A DNA stretch of 64,000 nucleotides from Paramyrothecium sp. XJ0827 (GCA_020881915.1 JAJFPB010000001.1:434001-498000); one strand, 5' to 3'. Shown: positions 34,427 to 46,101, counted from the stretch's first letter. Numbers and translations are program-made. The notes: generated from the sequence alone by a model not told the origin.

Positions 34427-34967
34427 TTCGTATATGATGCTGGGTCTTCAACTGTCGACAATCTCGTTAACACTTGTGCAGTGTTTATTACCGTTGCCAA
34501 GTCCTCGGACGAATAATGAGACACTTGCAGCAAAGGAAACGCCACGTCTTAATCTCGATCGTATTAGTCTTTTATTGATTGTCACAGCAGGCCAAGAGCT
34601 CTCGGCAATTTGCTCTCCTGAGACCGGCATTGAAGAGCTGGGATGTGAGGCCTTCGGCCCCACTCCTCCACGTCTGGCCCGACGCCAAACTAGTTCAATA
34701 TTCTCTAAATGGTCGTAACATGGTTTGGCACTCGGACTTGCTTGACCGAGGGACCAGGCCAAATGCACAGATGCTGGGAGCCCCCATCCACCCGACCGCA
34801 TGGAAACCGGGGACTGCAGCTGGGGACCCCAGACTTTTCCCCGCATCGTAACTTAAGATTCACGACTTTGCGATGTCGTATTTCCATAGATAAACCTCAA
34901 GACGTCCCTTCTGCTGGCACCTCGACACACAAGACCCTCAGCTTGATTTCCTACAGAGTTACACGAA
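34427..34967. promoter_or_regulatory. Bidirectional promoter, GH3 / MFS-2
   Basis: The 541 bp between the two ATG codons suggest shared control of a transporter and a glucosidase. Three matches to the CreA site lie close to the MFS-2 side (listed separately). Confidence 0.6.
34807..34832. promoter_or_regulatory. Cluster of CreA-type sites with an inverted pair
   Basis: CCGGGG at 34807-34812 and CTGGGG at 34820-34825 fit SYGGRG on the plus strand. CCCCAG at 34827-34832 is the inverse. The last two form the palindrome CTGGGG-A-CCCCAG, 136-148 bp upstream of the MFS-2 start. Paired CreA sites are the functional form in several Aspergillus promoters. Confidence 0.5.
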
Positions 34968-36804
34968 ATGCCTTCACGAGAGCCTAGTATCGCCGATGCA
35001 AAGGCTGAAGTCGCCGAAATAGAGGTTCTTCAAAGCCTCGAATCCCCCGACGATAACGAGAAATCGGTTTGGCATTTGCTCAAGCAACATCCTCGAATCA
35101 TATTCTTCACTTTTATGGCCAATTGTGGCTCCTTCCTCTTCGGCTATGACGTCCTCGTTCAAGGAGCTATCACCGCCCTACCGGCGTTCTCGTGAGTTGT
35201 CCCGACCATCAGAACATCTTCTCTAGGTTTCGATGCTAAAATGCCACAAATGTAGGCAATACTATGGCTCTCCGTTCGGCGAAACAATCATTCTGCCAGC
35301 CCTATGGCAAGGACTCTGGCAAGCCTTCAACGCCATGGGCATCATGGTCGGCGCTGCTGGCAACGGTTTCCTGCAGGACAAATTCGGGCGTCGGCCGATG
35401 TTCTTCGTAGCAGGACTCCTCGCCGCAATCGGTAAATACATACACTAGAAGAGGACGTGCAGGCACTTCTGACATCTACAGGAACCGCTCTGGCATTTGT
35501 ATCTGGCGATCTAGGTGCCGTTGACGCCCGACGCGGTATTCTCCTACTTGGAAAATTCTGCATTGGTATTGGCATGGGAATCGCCATGTCGACTTGCCAG
35601 ACCTATGTAGCTGAGATTTCGCCGCCTAGGCTGAGAACCATCCTTCTGGGCTTTTACCCTTTTCTGATTGTGCGTTTCCTACAGTCCCTATGGAGATGGT
35701 AGAGAGAGATGGCTAATCGTGTGTTGCTAGTGCGTGGCGCAAATGATTGCCATTTCCGTTGTCTTTGACGGAATTATGAACTTCACAAAGACAGCATTCA
35801 AAATCCCCTTTGCATCGCAGTGGGCTTTTTCAGGCTTTGCCATGGCCGTCACGTTTATCGTGCCAGAAAGTCCGGCCTACTTGGTTGCAAAGAACCAGGA
35901 CCAGAAAGCCGAGAATGCCCTGCGCCGATTGCATGGTTCCAAGGCCAACGTAGCCCACTTGATACAGGTCTTGAAGTCAACGGCTGCCCAAGAGTCGATC
36001 GCAGCAGCCGGTACAGAACAAGTAGGATACAAGGATTGCTTCAAGGGAAGCGACCTGCGCCGCACCAGGATTGTTTGCCTCCTCAACTCTTTACAGCAGT
36101 TTATCGGAGTGTCTCTGATTTCGAACTCGACGTATTTCTTCATCATGGCTGGCATGAGCCCGACGCAGTCGCTCACCATCAATCAAATCGGCGTGGGTAT
36201 CGCCATGGTGGGCACGCTTGCCTCATGGTTCATCATGGCCAAACTAGGCCGGCGATCCACAATTCTCGGCGGCTTCGCCATTGCTGGAATCATATTCATT
36301 AGCATGGGTGTTGCCGGCTTCTTCCCCAACAATCCAGTGGCTCTTAAGTACGTGAGATTTGTTACCTCCAGCTGGCCCAAAGAGCTTTACTGACTGATTC
36401 TCTTCTTGATTAGGTTCCTCGGCGTAAGTGTGCTCTTAGTTGGAACAACCAGCAACTTGAGCGTCGGATCAGCGTATCCAATCGTTGCCGCTGAAGTCCC
36501 ATCCTCGCGCCTCCGGGCCAAGACTTTGGGCATCGGCTTCTTTGTCAATGCGCTTATGACATGGATATTTTCGTTCACGGTTCCATACATGTTCAATGTG
36601 GACTCGGGCAATCTTGGCGGAAAGATTGGATTTGTCTTCTTTGGAACATGCGTCATCGGATTTGCCTTGTCTTGGCTGGAGATCCCTGAGACTAAGAACG
36701 TCATCTTTGCGCACATTGATTATTTGTTCCAGAAAGGTACGAAGACTCGCGATTTCAAGAGAACTGCGACCGCCTCTGGCGCTGTCACTTTACCTGTTGC
36801 TTAG
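34968..36804 (+). CDS. MFS sugar transporter (MFS-2)
   Basis: Five exons are deduced: 34968-35191, 35256-35431, 35482-35669, 35731-36347 and 36414-36804. The introns are 50-66 bp and the protein has 531 residues. Splice phases agree throughout. The first exon ends in TM1 with 'G-Y-D-V-L-V-Q-G'. Family signatures follow: 'F-G-R-R-P' after TM2, 'P-E-S-P-A-Y-L' after TM6, 'L-G-R-R' in the second half and 'I-P-E-T-K' after TM12. A 30-residue cytosolic N-terminus rich in Glu precedes TM1. The closest feel is to fungal maltose/alpha-glucoside permeases, so import of a disaccharide or a small glycoside is plausible. Placement opposite the GH3 gene supports uptake of its substrate. The actual substrate is not shown by sequence. 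Confidence 0.92.
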
Positions 36805-37425
36805 CTGGACAGTGGCCTGGAGACAGTTATTAATAACACATTGTGTTTCATGACGTTGCTTACACTGAATATCTTCATTATACATACCTTAGTGTCATGC
36901 ATTAAATAATCGTCAAGAAAAGGGTAAAGAGGAGGGAAAAAACACAGGAACTTATTGCAAGCAAATATGTGTCGCAGCTGGTGGGCACTCAACGGTGCCA
37001 GATGGAGCTGAGATTCGCATTTTGATGCATGTGCAGGTGGAACAAATGAAACCATCCTATCAGTGACATCTACCATGATCCTAACCTTCGACTTCCATAC
37101 CTTGCGGTAGGATGTCTCACCATCGGTCCAGTATGCAGCTCCGAGGGATCACCGTGCTAGACAAGCGACAAGCGTGAGCAAACGTCAAGGGCGCATGCAA
37201 AACAATAACAAGTGGAGTGCAAGTACGAGCTGTCTTGTAACGAGTATTTCTACCCCTTTAGCTGCATATGGTGATACACTTCATACTAATAGCATCATCA
37301 AGCCTCTCCACATCGTCGGAGCTCGTGATTGATGACCCCGCCCTGAACTTGCTTTTGGAGTATCGCATTCGACAGAACGACATAATCTCAGTTCTCTTAA
37401 AACTCGCAGCTTACAACCTGCAAAA
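36805..37425. other. Intergenic, 621 bp
   Basis: 3' flank of MFS-2 and promoter of NmrA-2. No further feature is supported. Confidence 0.55.
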
Positions 37426-38432
37426 ATGACAACGTTCCAGCCGTCCAGCATCCTCATCTTCGGAGCCACCGGTTCCATCGGCAAATACATTACTAATCAA
37501 GTCATCAACGCTCAGCCGCCTTTTCCACGGGTGGCCGTCTTCACATCCGAGTCAACTGTTTCTCAAAAGTCCGAATACATAAACGAGTTGAAGTCTAAAG
37601 GAGTCACTATCATCACGGGAGATGTATCCAGCCAGGACGACGTCAGGAAGGCTTATGAGGGTGTCGACACAGTCATCAGCGCCGTGGGGCGGAATGTGCT
37701 TGAGACACAAATTCAGCTCATCCAATTGGCCGAAGAGTCCTCTTCCGTGAAGTGGTTCTTCCCCTCGGAGTATGGCACTGACATTGAATACGGCCCGCAG
37801 AGCGCATCTGAGAAGCCTCATCAGCTGAAGCTCAAGGTCCGTAGATACATCAAGAACAATGTGAAACGTCTCAAGTACACCTATCTGGTGACTGGTCCAT
37901 ATGCGGATATGTTTTTTAGCCTGTCGCCCCAAGCACTTGAAGCTGGTGGCTTCGACGTCGAGAACAAGAAAGCCATTCTCATCGACAACGGGGAAGGCAA
38001 GATCGGCTTTACGACAATGCCAGAGTAAGTCCAGCCATTGCCATCAATGAAGGAAATTGAGGTAGTCTTACACATTCTAGTGTTGGCAAAGCTCTAGTAG
38101 CGGCCCTTCGCCATCCCGAGGCTTCTTTCAACAAGGCACTCAAGGTACAATCCTTCGTGGTCACGTCCAAAGAAATACTCGCCGAATTCGAGAAGCAAAC
38201 CGGTGGCGGGCAGTGGACTGTGTCCAACTACTCGCTCCAGGAATTGAAGGACGCAGAGCAAAAGGCATGGAGTGAGGGGAAGCCCTTTGCGGTTATCTTC
38301 ACGCTTCGACGTATCTGGTCCGAGGGTGGCACGCTGTACGAAAAGACCGATAACGAGCGTATTGGGCTGCGAGATTCGGATCTAGAAACGCTGGAGGATA
38401 GTGTCAAGCGTGCGTTGACAACAGGCTGGTGA
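37426..38432 (+). CDS. Isoflavone-reductase-like NAD(P)-binding protein (NmrA-2)
   Basis: Two exons, 37426-38024 and 38081-38432, with a 56-bp intron (GTAAGT...CTAG), encode 316 residues. The Rossmann motif G-A-T-G-S-I-G is at residues 13-19. 'F-F-P-S-E-Y-G-T-D' in the middle is the block typical of the isoflavone reductase/phenylcoumaran benzylic ether reductase group and of fungal CipA-like proteins. The C-terminal '[11 protein letters not shown]' also fits. It should use NADPH to reduce an aromatic substrate in the cytosol. It lies directly after MFS-2 on the same strand. Together with NmrA-1, it is one of two such reductases flanking the glycosidases, consistent with processing of a phenolic aglycone (inference). 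Confidence 0.9.
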
Positions 38433-39283
38433 AACTCGGATTTTGACGCTTGAGAAAACTGTTTTTCTCGAGACGTAGATACCATATTACCCCCACGACT
38501 AAAAATGATAGCCTGTAGTGGATCACTCAAACTAGATCCAAGCTGTGTCATTCACTCATGTTGTTTGTGATGTTGAGGCTGAGAACGCAGGCTACTACTG
38601 GCTTTTCCATCCACCAGCATAGGCAGTGGTGCAGTGGTGATAAATTTGACAAAGTTCAGAGCAACTTCTGTAACGTTCATTCAAGGACATTATGTCAGTT
38701 TTTTTCTTGAGGGTTTCACGATGATAACGTACTCAGGCGAGATGTTTGTTGCCCACCACACGAAAGCTAGTCAACGAGGTTCTCTGATATTAGTTCCAAA
38801 TAACAATTCAGAGCAGCTGGCTCAACCCGATTTGATCACTGAAGAAGATTTAGTTTCCTAGCTAGTATTCTGATTTACTATAATGTTGAGACTGTTTTGT
38901 GTCGAAATGTGGTCTCCACCCCCTCCAGGGTCGGCGAGCTGAGCTACCCTATATGATGCTGACTCATGACGACGGGGCCTAGCTCCTTCATCATTTTACT
39001 AAACCCGAAATAGTAGTTCATCTGGTCAATATGGTCTGTGCAGAAGTGACAGGGGCCTGTTTGATGGTTGGCTGGCATGTCACCGCATCAAGTCAGTCAG
39101 CCTCATCCCACTTGTCAGCTTGATTTGGACAACCAAGTGGCCTTCATGTTAGAAAAGGGCAAATGAGAAATTCCTCCTCCACGCATTGGCAGTTACACTC
39201 TCCTCTGAACCCCGGCTCCTATCCTGAAAAGAATTCCCCCTTCGGCCCCCAGCGCATGCAAAGCGAGCGCGAGCGACGTGCCA
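38433..39283. other. Intergenic, 851 bp
   Basis: Nothing convincing. A 75-codon ORF at 38634-38861 has no family feature. Confidence 0.5.
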
Positions 39284-40773
39284 ATGCCTGCGAACCAATT
39301 CTTCTTCGTCACCGGACAGCCCTCCGGGCAGCGTAGCGCTGCCGAGAGCTTTCAGATCCGGAGCCACTACATGAAGGGGAAGAACAAGCGAGATGATTCG
39401 CGAAGGTCGAAAAGGGAAGCCAAGCGAGCCGCTCTGGCGGCCACGCAAGCCGCCCCCGGTACTGAGACCCAGCCCCCACAGGATACGGGCGTGTCTTCCC
39501 TCTCCATCCATCCTGTACTTGAACAATGCCGGACATTGTTCCCTTTACAGACGCATAATCTGCCCCCTTTTATTGAATTAGATCCACACCTTACACAACT
39601 AGCTATGAACATGCACAAGTCATCGCAGGAGCTTCTGCAAGACAGTAGGTGGTCCTCAACATGATTGGTATGCTAAACATTGCCTAACTTGACTCAGTCA
39701 TTACGTACCAGCAAATCGTGGCAACCAGCTACCTTGCCGACTCGTTCGTTCATTTCGGTGACCCCACCAAGAAAGCGGTGCTGCCCCCGCTCGACGACGC
39801 TACTCTGCTGAGCATGGTGATGATCAAGTCTATTACTTATGATCTTGGCCAGCCACACTCAATCACGTATTCCTCGCGTGCCTTGCTGGTTCAAATTCTC
39901 CGCCTAGTCAATCAAAAGCTCACCACTAGAGATGCTTACTTGGAGAGATGCACCGTCTTCCACATCCTCTTCCTTGCTGTCATAGCTGGGTGCATGGGGG
40001 ACCTGGTTGCCCTCAATGCCCACTTGTCTGGGCTGCATAAGATCCTCACGCTAAGGGGTGGGACAAAGAGCCTTCAGCGGGATCCCGAGGCCGTTCTGGT
40101 ACTCGAGATGGTCGATCTCATGCTGGCCCTCAGCTGTGGAACGGAGCCGTACTTTCTGATAGCATCCTATTCACACGGCGTTTCTACCATTCCCGATCAA
40201 CCCGTCACTACCGAGGCTCAAAATAGCGAAATACAAAGTCTAGAGAATTTGGATCCGAGAGTGAAAGCGCTATTCCAGGAACTGAAAACAGTCTCCATTT
40301 TGATCAACGAGCACGTCAACAACAACAAGAAGATGAGTTTCACGCAGTATCAGCCAGCAATGAGCTCTATTCTATCCCGATTACTAAGCCTCGAACGTAC
40401 GCTCATCGACTATACCGAAAAATGCCTCTGCTTCGGCATGCTTACATTCAGCGTGAGTTTCTTTCGAGCCCGGACCAGGCGACCGACATACGATTTTTTA
40501 GCGAAACGAGTGCAGGCTACCTTGGAGCACAGCAGAGTACAACAGCAGCTTGCACCGCAAGGGTTAACAGTGTGGCTGCTCATGCTGAGTGCCATGTCCA
40601 TCTTCGATCCGAGGGAAGATTGGCTGCGGGCAACATGGGCCGATATTGTGGGCCTTGAGACGGGGTGGCTTGAGGTCCACAAGCAGCTTAAAGAGCTTGT
40701 ATGGGTTGATGGCGTGCAGGATAATATCGCCAAATTGGTCTTCCAAAGGTTGACTATGAAAGGTGCTTCATAA
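39284..40773 (+). CDS. Fungal-specific transcription factor domain protein TF3, no zinc cluster
   Basis: Two exons, 39284-39644 and 39698-40773, with a 53-bp intron, give 478 residues. The ATG at 39284 is preferred; the same frame also opens with GTG six bases earlier. The N-terminal block 'F-F-F-V-T-G-x-P' followed by 'I-R-S-H-Y-M-K' and a very basic K/R stretch (about residues 30-50) is typical of a large group of fungal regulators (PF11951-like) that lack a Zn2Cys6 cluster. The body carries the helical fungal transcription factor domain ('L-S-G-L-H-K-I-L-T-L-R-G-G'). The basic stretch may serve for nuclear import or DNA contact. Its place at the right end of the glycoside region suggests local regulation, but this is inference. 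Confidence 0.85.
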
Positions 40774-41896
40774 ATTTGGCTGGCTACGGCTATAGCAAGG
40801 CGCCGTGGAGTAGTCGAGATTCGCCAAATCACGGGCTAGCTATGAATTGGCCCGTCACTGCCACAGAGTGCCGTTATGACACCTATGGAAATCCATGTGA
40901 TCTATTTCCCGTCTTGTGTACAACTTGGGACTGGTTTTGGATGTCTTGATAGTAAACGAAGAGTTGTCCATCAGATAATGAAACAATCCATCATTGCTCC
41001 GCCGCAGACACGGGAAAAATCCTTCCCAGGAATTTGTCGTTTGTAATGCTTAAAACTCCTGACCTCAAGCGTGGCGTGAGTGTTGCATTTACCCAATACC
41101 GAATACCGAACAGGGTAATTCCCCTCGAATGCAACACTCGATCTCCACCAACAATTGTCAAAATCAACACCAGAGGACGCTACCAACGTATCTGCCGAAG
41201 TCTAGATGTGAACCTAGAGCCTTTCTGTATCTTCGAAGTGAGAATAGCGCACGGAAGTCTCATTCCACCGCTTTGGATAGGCAGGAGTTCGAGGGGCTCT
41301 GTGCTGTCTATTCCGCATTGATGTGATGAGGAGAGGAGTTTTATTGCAACACCGTGCAGCTGCGGAGATGCTGCACTGCGCCAATAATCAAAAGTTCATT
41401 GACCCAAGCCTTGTAAGAGACTCGCGCAGCTGACTCATTCACAGGGGAAGCAAGCACCCTACAATGGCACTTTCGCATACCACTGTTACGTTTTCGTTGG
41501 GCGCCAAAATGCGGCCGCTCGGCCGAGGAAGTACCTTGTTTGTTGGCGCTACCATTGTCTTGTGCATTGCTGTTGACCCCCTCGGTGCACAGTGCTTGCG
41601 CCCGCAGATGAGCAGAATTCGTCATCACTTAGCAATCATTATCTCTGAACTCTCGCTGCTAGGCTTACGGGTTACATTCAATACTGTCACCCAAAAGAGG
41701 CGCGGAAGGGCACACATTCCTATCTTTCCAGGTGTGGACGCATGCCCACCGTTGATCCCTGGAAGTGCTGTGAAGAGATCATTAGCCATCTGTGCAAGAT
41801 GAAAGACAGATCCAATTGTTCAAACGCTAAAAAGCAGAAAGGGTTGGTGACATTAATTATGGGCAGTAACCTAGTTATCGAGTTCTAGACCTAAAG
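40774..41896. other. Intergenic, 1.1 kb
   Basis: Convergent 3' flanks of TF3 and the flavoprotein gene. A 112-codon ATG ORF at 41464-41802 has no recognised family and no splice partners, so it is not called. Confidence 0.5.
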
Positions 41897-43429
41897 CTAC
41901 TTCCAGAGCTTGAATAGTCCTGCTCCTGCAGCTTGGAAGAAACCATCGGGATCGTACTTTCGACTGACTGCCCGCAAGTGTTGTAGGCTCTTCGGTCCAT
42001 AAGAAGCCATCACATCTTGGTGAGGAAATCCATAATGGAGCCATCGATACGGCGACGAAACCCCTTTACTCTCTGCCTCCCTGTCGAGTTTCCCAAGCGC
42101 AGCTTTGTTGACAGAGTAAACTTTCTCGTCATCGCCAGCATTGTCCCACTATGTGTAGAACAGCACTACAACAAGTGGGCCGTCTGAAGGCTTAAGTCCA
42201 AGAGAGTTTCCTCCACGCTTGGCAGACTCCTCCATTATAGATACGGGCAGCGATTCAAAAGTGATGGAGAAGAGGAGGTTATCTATACCTTTCAACTGAT
42301 CAAACGACTCGTGGTAGACTTCCACAGCGTAATTCAGGATCTCAGTATCTGCTCTAACAGTTGTTGCCATCTTAACAACTCTTGTTTGGGTTATTCCTTG
42401 GTGCTTTATTGCAATTCTTCAAAAAATACACTTACCTGTTCGCTGCGGCTCCAGTAAAAGCTTCTTCGGTGAGCTCTCTTAGAGATGCAACACGCAAAGT
42501 CCTCATTTGTTCGATCTGAGGCTGTATGTCCACAAATGGTTCAAGAGCCTTAGGCTTCTCACGCTTTGTGGAAAATACATCGTTCATGCATACGATATCG
42601 CCTAGACTGGCTGCATAGCCAAGACTGAGGCAAATGTGAAGATTGACATCCGGACTTGGCGAGTTCAGGTATTGAACAAGGCTCTGTACCTGGCCAGGGA
42701 AGTTAGGTAAAAAGTAGAAGACCTTACCACCCCAGAGCTGGTCCTGCGGAAATGCCTCAAAGTCAAAGCGAGTAACAACACCAAAGTTATTACCTCCACC
42801 TTTGAGAGCAATCCACAAATCTCGGTTAGTTGTGGAGTTGGCGTTAGTTATCTCTCCGCTAGCAAGAACAATCTCATAGTTGACGACAGCGTCGCAAGCC
42901 AAGCCTTTGGAATAGGAGAAGTATGATAGCCCACCTATTACCGAGTTAGATTCTTGTTATCTACTGCATGATGATGAGACCTACCTTGAAGGGCTTCTCC
43001 TCCGATGCCGCCCCTAGCATGGCGGTTGCCCGTAATAGCGAGCCCGACAGCCGACGCCTTGTCGTACACATCCCCCATCACCTCTCCAGCCGCAACGGCG
43101 ATAATTCTTTTTTCAGCATCAATTTGAATGCCTCGCAGATTTCGTAAGTGCAGGGTGAGGCCATCATGAATGTTTGCGGCCCCAGGAGTGGTCTGCTGCC
43201 CAGCGCCACAGATTGCCAGACTCGGGCTATTAAGAAAGGGCCGTATAGCCTTTACTACATCTGCAACTTGACCTGCCGAAGATGGAGTGAAAAAGCACGC
43301 CGGCTTTAGATCACGCTCCAGCCCCGAGTAGTATGATCTGATGACTTGTTCATACTCTTCACTCTCGGGCAAAATCACGAGGTCGCTCGATATTTCTTTG
43401 ACCGCCTGGATGGCTTTGGAGAGTGACAT
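41897..43429 (-). pseudogene. BBE-like FAD-linked oxidoreductase with in-frame TAG
   Basis: Exons are 43429-42985, 42934-42436 and 42380-41897, with introns of 50 and 55 bp. Together they give 475 sense or stop codons before the terminal TAG. A TAG at 42149-42151 interrupts the frame about 84 codons before the natural end. The sequence beyond it continues in frame with the expected berberine-bridge-enzyme C-terminus ('Y-D-P-D-G-F-F'). The N-terminal PCMH-type FAD domain is present ('G-G-I-G-G' and 'L-W-I-A-L-K-G-G-G-N-N-F-G-V-V-T'). The usual His that binds the FAD 8-alpha carbon ('S-G-G-H') is replaced: the site reads 'C-G-A-G-Q-Q'. No signal peptide is seen. If made, the protein would lack its C-terminal substrate-side segment. 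The stop fits a CAG to TAG change. Confidence 0.85.
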
Positions 43430-45324
43430 TTCGAAGCAAGGATCACCGGCGGTCAGACTGTGTTTTGGGAGGAATGAGGTGATGGATGGTGAGTGAAGGA
43501 ATTGAGAAAATTATAGACAAACAAGTGAAGTGGGAAATCGCAGCAGAGCAGTAGGCATGAGCGGAGGCGAGAGCAGGTAGATGTAACAGCGGGTAGTCTG
43601 TCAGTTTCCCTCCCCAGAGGTCGGCAGTGTATATACGTAGCAACAAGCGAGGGCTTACCAACCGTTAGTTTGTTGGGCTGATGGCCAGCAAGAGTGAGTG
43701 GGGACTCCAACGTGCGGGTGCTATGGAGAAAACCTGAGGGGGCGGGAGAGGGATCAGATGTATGCCAAGTGAGTTCGATGCAGTTGGCTGATGACAATAT
43801 CAAGCGGCCCGCACTCACTTGCCGTATGAATGGTTAACACTAGCATCCCCCTTACGCCCCGTGCCATGCGACGCCCCAATCGCAGCATGCACTGGGATGA
43901 TTCCATTATTTTGTTCAAGGCTTTAACCAAGAGTTGCGAGGGGTGGAGGCAGGCTGTAACACTTGCAAGACTATGAGAAGGTGAAGTGCCCTGCCGTGGT
44001 GTCGTAAATTATGGAGCAGAGTTGTCAGTCTGTGTGACAACGAGCGCACGCGCATGACCAACACAGTCTGGAAGAAAAAGCTGCATCCCGGAGTACCCAA
44101 AGCCCCGGCTCCCCTGCTTCTGCCAGTTAGTTGAAGTCATTTCCCCGCCGTGGAAGGTCTCGCACTCTTGTTTTTGTAGATATCGCATGGCACCCAAGTG
44201 GGATAGCATGAGAGCATATCCGTCGAATTAAGTTGCTCCAGTCTGAGAACCTGACTTGCTTAGCTCGAGCTGTTCATACATGACAATGTAGATTGTTTTC
44301 AAAAAGGGGATATAACTTGATGGACTTTAGGAGATTGCTGCATGGATGTGCACCTGATCTTGCCCTGGCAAACAACGGCTTGATTTGGTCTTGACATACG
44401 GCCAGGAGTTGCTTGGGCATGATGAGCTACAGCTAAAGAATCCCCTATGCTATCTACCAGTGGCATACAATGGCCTCTATGCTCTTCGCCGAACCCAGGC
44501 CGCTGACCCCATTGCGCCACAGTCAGCGGCATTCCCGTTGTTCGTACTCTGTAGTGGATCGACTCACTTTACGGGGGCCAATTTGTTCATCTGCACACAT
44601 CGGAGCTACGGAAAAACTCGCCTACATCTGAGGCCGTACCATGACGTTGAGTATCTTCTCTTGAAATTGAAAATGCCTTACAGTGCGCTGTGTTTTTCCT
44701 GTCTGGTCGATGCGGTGGACTTGAGCGACTTAAAGGGTTGACGACATGGATGGCGATGGACGCAGAAGTATGGGTGGATACTACAGAATACGGAGCAGTG
44801 ACTGGCCGTAGCCTACCCGTATTCTCGTTACAATACCCCCTGCGTAATCCACCAGCCGCTAAGCCTTGCTGTAATGTAGCACTCCAGAGGCAACATCGAA
44901 AGGTAGGGATTCGCATCCATGCTTGGGTTCGCCGCACCCAAAATCGTCGACCTACTTACAATTGGGAAACATGACGTCAACTGACCTCGCAAAAGGGTTT
45001 GTCAAGCTTACAGATCTACAACTGAGCTTCCATCTCAGATGACCATCGTTCTTGGCCTTTACTTGTGAACCCCTGCACGTGCAGACCTTGCACAAAACAG
45101 GGTTATGCCCATGCGCGTGGGGTTAGCAACCTGGCGGCACAGTACTGTAACCATTTGCGTCTGCCAAGAGCACAACTGTGGCTGGTTGCCACTGTGAGGC
45201 AGACGAGGCATCCCAGCTTTCCCGTAAGACCAAACTATAAAGACACGGCGACTCGTCGAGGTTCTAGGGTGGTCACGTTCACCCCCAGACTTACACCACA
45301 ATTAATTCACATAAACCTACCAAA
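43430..45324. other. Gene-poor spacer, 1.9 kb
   Basis: No supported gene on either strand. Short ORFs overlap in several frames without domain features. It ends with a TATAAAG box at 45236-45242, 89 bp upstream of the next ATG. Confidence 0.5.
45236..45242 (+). promoter_or_regulatory. TATA box of the 45325 gene
   Basis: TATAAAG, 89 bp upstream of the ATG. Confidence 0.5.
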
Positions 45325-46101
45325 ATGGTATCATCACTTCTTCCGACCCATGAGGAGATCATGGCGAACGAGGCGCTCAGGTTTCCTCAGATTGACCCAT
45401 GTCGCCTGGTCCTGTACGATTGCAACATATTTGCCGAGCACGACCCCCAGAAGCTGCTTTACAGATTTAACGAGCCGCCCGCCGAGGCCGAAAACAAAAG
45501 CTACAGCCTTCATAAAATCAAATACCGACAGTTCAAAGGCAAGAGCACAACTAAAGTCAGCCACATCTACGACATCAAGGATCCCTTCGACGTAAAGAAC
45601 TATCGGAATCCGGCCATGATGAAAGGCAAAGGAGGAGGAGATCGGACTTATGCAGAGGTCGTTTTGAATCAAGGCGACGCTGGCTGGTCCTCGTGCTCGA
45701 CAGTGGGCTGGTTCAGCGCGTCCCGGGAGGCCGACGGCATCCGTTGGTATGATGAGTATGGCGCTCGCGTAGCCACGGAAATCCCAGCCCCACGCGACGA
45801 CGACAAAGAATTGACGACCGAACCACGACTTATTCTGGAGGTCCCTCTTAATGAAAGGGATTTCGATCTTCTCGTGGCCTGTTGGGCTGCTCGTGTGTGG
45901 AAGGACTCGCAAAAGGCGTTGTTTGGTTTGAAGAGCGGTACGTTGACGAAGCATAAACAGCTGAGAGGCACTGCTAACCTGCATGAAGATATCAGGAACA
46001 AATTTGCTCCAACGAAGCCAAAGCCGAAGGCTGGCCAGCCGAACACCTGGACCGGTTTACAAGCAGGCTGGATGGCAGCGCTCATGGGAGTAACTATATA
46101 A
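45325..46101 (+). CDS. Hypothetical protein, 258 aa
   Basis: A single-exon gene starting at the ATG at 45325, with a TATA box 89 bp upstream and a CAAAATGG start context. I do not recognise the family. It is hydrophilic, with no signal peptide or membrane span. It has a lysine-rich middle ('S-L-H-K-I-K-Y-R-Q-F-K-G-K') and a Trp/Gly-rich centre ('A-G-W-S-S-C-S-T-V-G-W-F'). A basic-proline stretch and a short hydrophobic tail ('A-G-W-M-A-A-L-M-G-V-T') end it. The tail is similar to small fungal proteins that end in a hydrophobic helix, but this is weak. A 216-codon antisense ORF covers most of it and is regarded as a shadow, because the sense frame has the better start and promoter. Confidence 0.65.
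   Translation: MVSSLLPTHEEIMANEALRFPQIDPCRLVLYDCNIFAEHDPQKLLYRFNEPPAEAENKSYSLHKIKYRQFKGKSTTKVSHIYDIKDPFDVKNYRNPAMMKGKGGGDRTYAEVVLNQGDAGWSSCSTVGWFSASREADGIRWYDEYGARVATEIPAPRDDDKELTTEPRLILEVPLNERDFDLLVACWAARVWKDSQKALFGLKSGTLTKHKQLRGTANLHEDIRNKFAPTKPKPKAGQPNTWTGLQAGWMAALMGVTI

Noticed and set aside
41464..41802. 112-codon ATG ORF
   Set aside because: No recognised family, no promoter element and no plausible splice partner.
42130..42170. An intron removing the TAG in the BBE-like gene
   Set aside because: The only GT-AG pair around the stop is about 20 bp apart, too short for splicing.
44587..44974. Overlapping ORFs of 94-118 codons on both strands
   Set aside because: All frames are equally open and none shows a conserved block; treated as spacer.
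45334..45984. 216-codon minus-strand ORF opposite the 258-aa gene
   Set aside because: The sense frame has a TATA box, a good ATG context and a longer full-length ORF; the antisense frame shows no domain.
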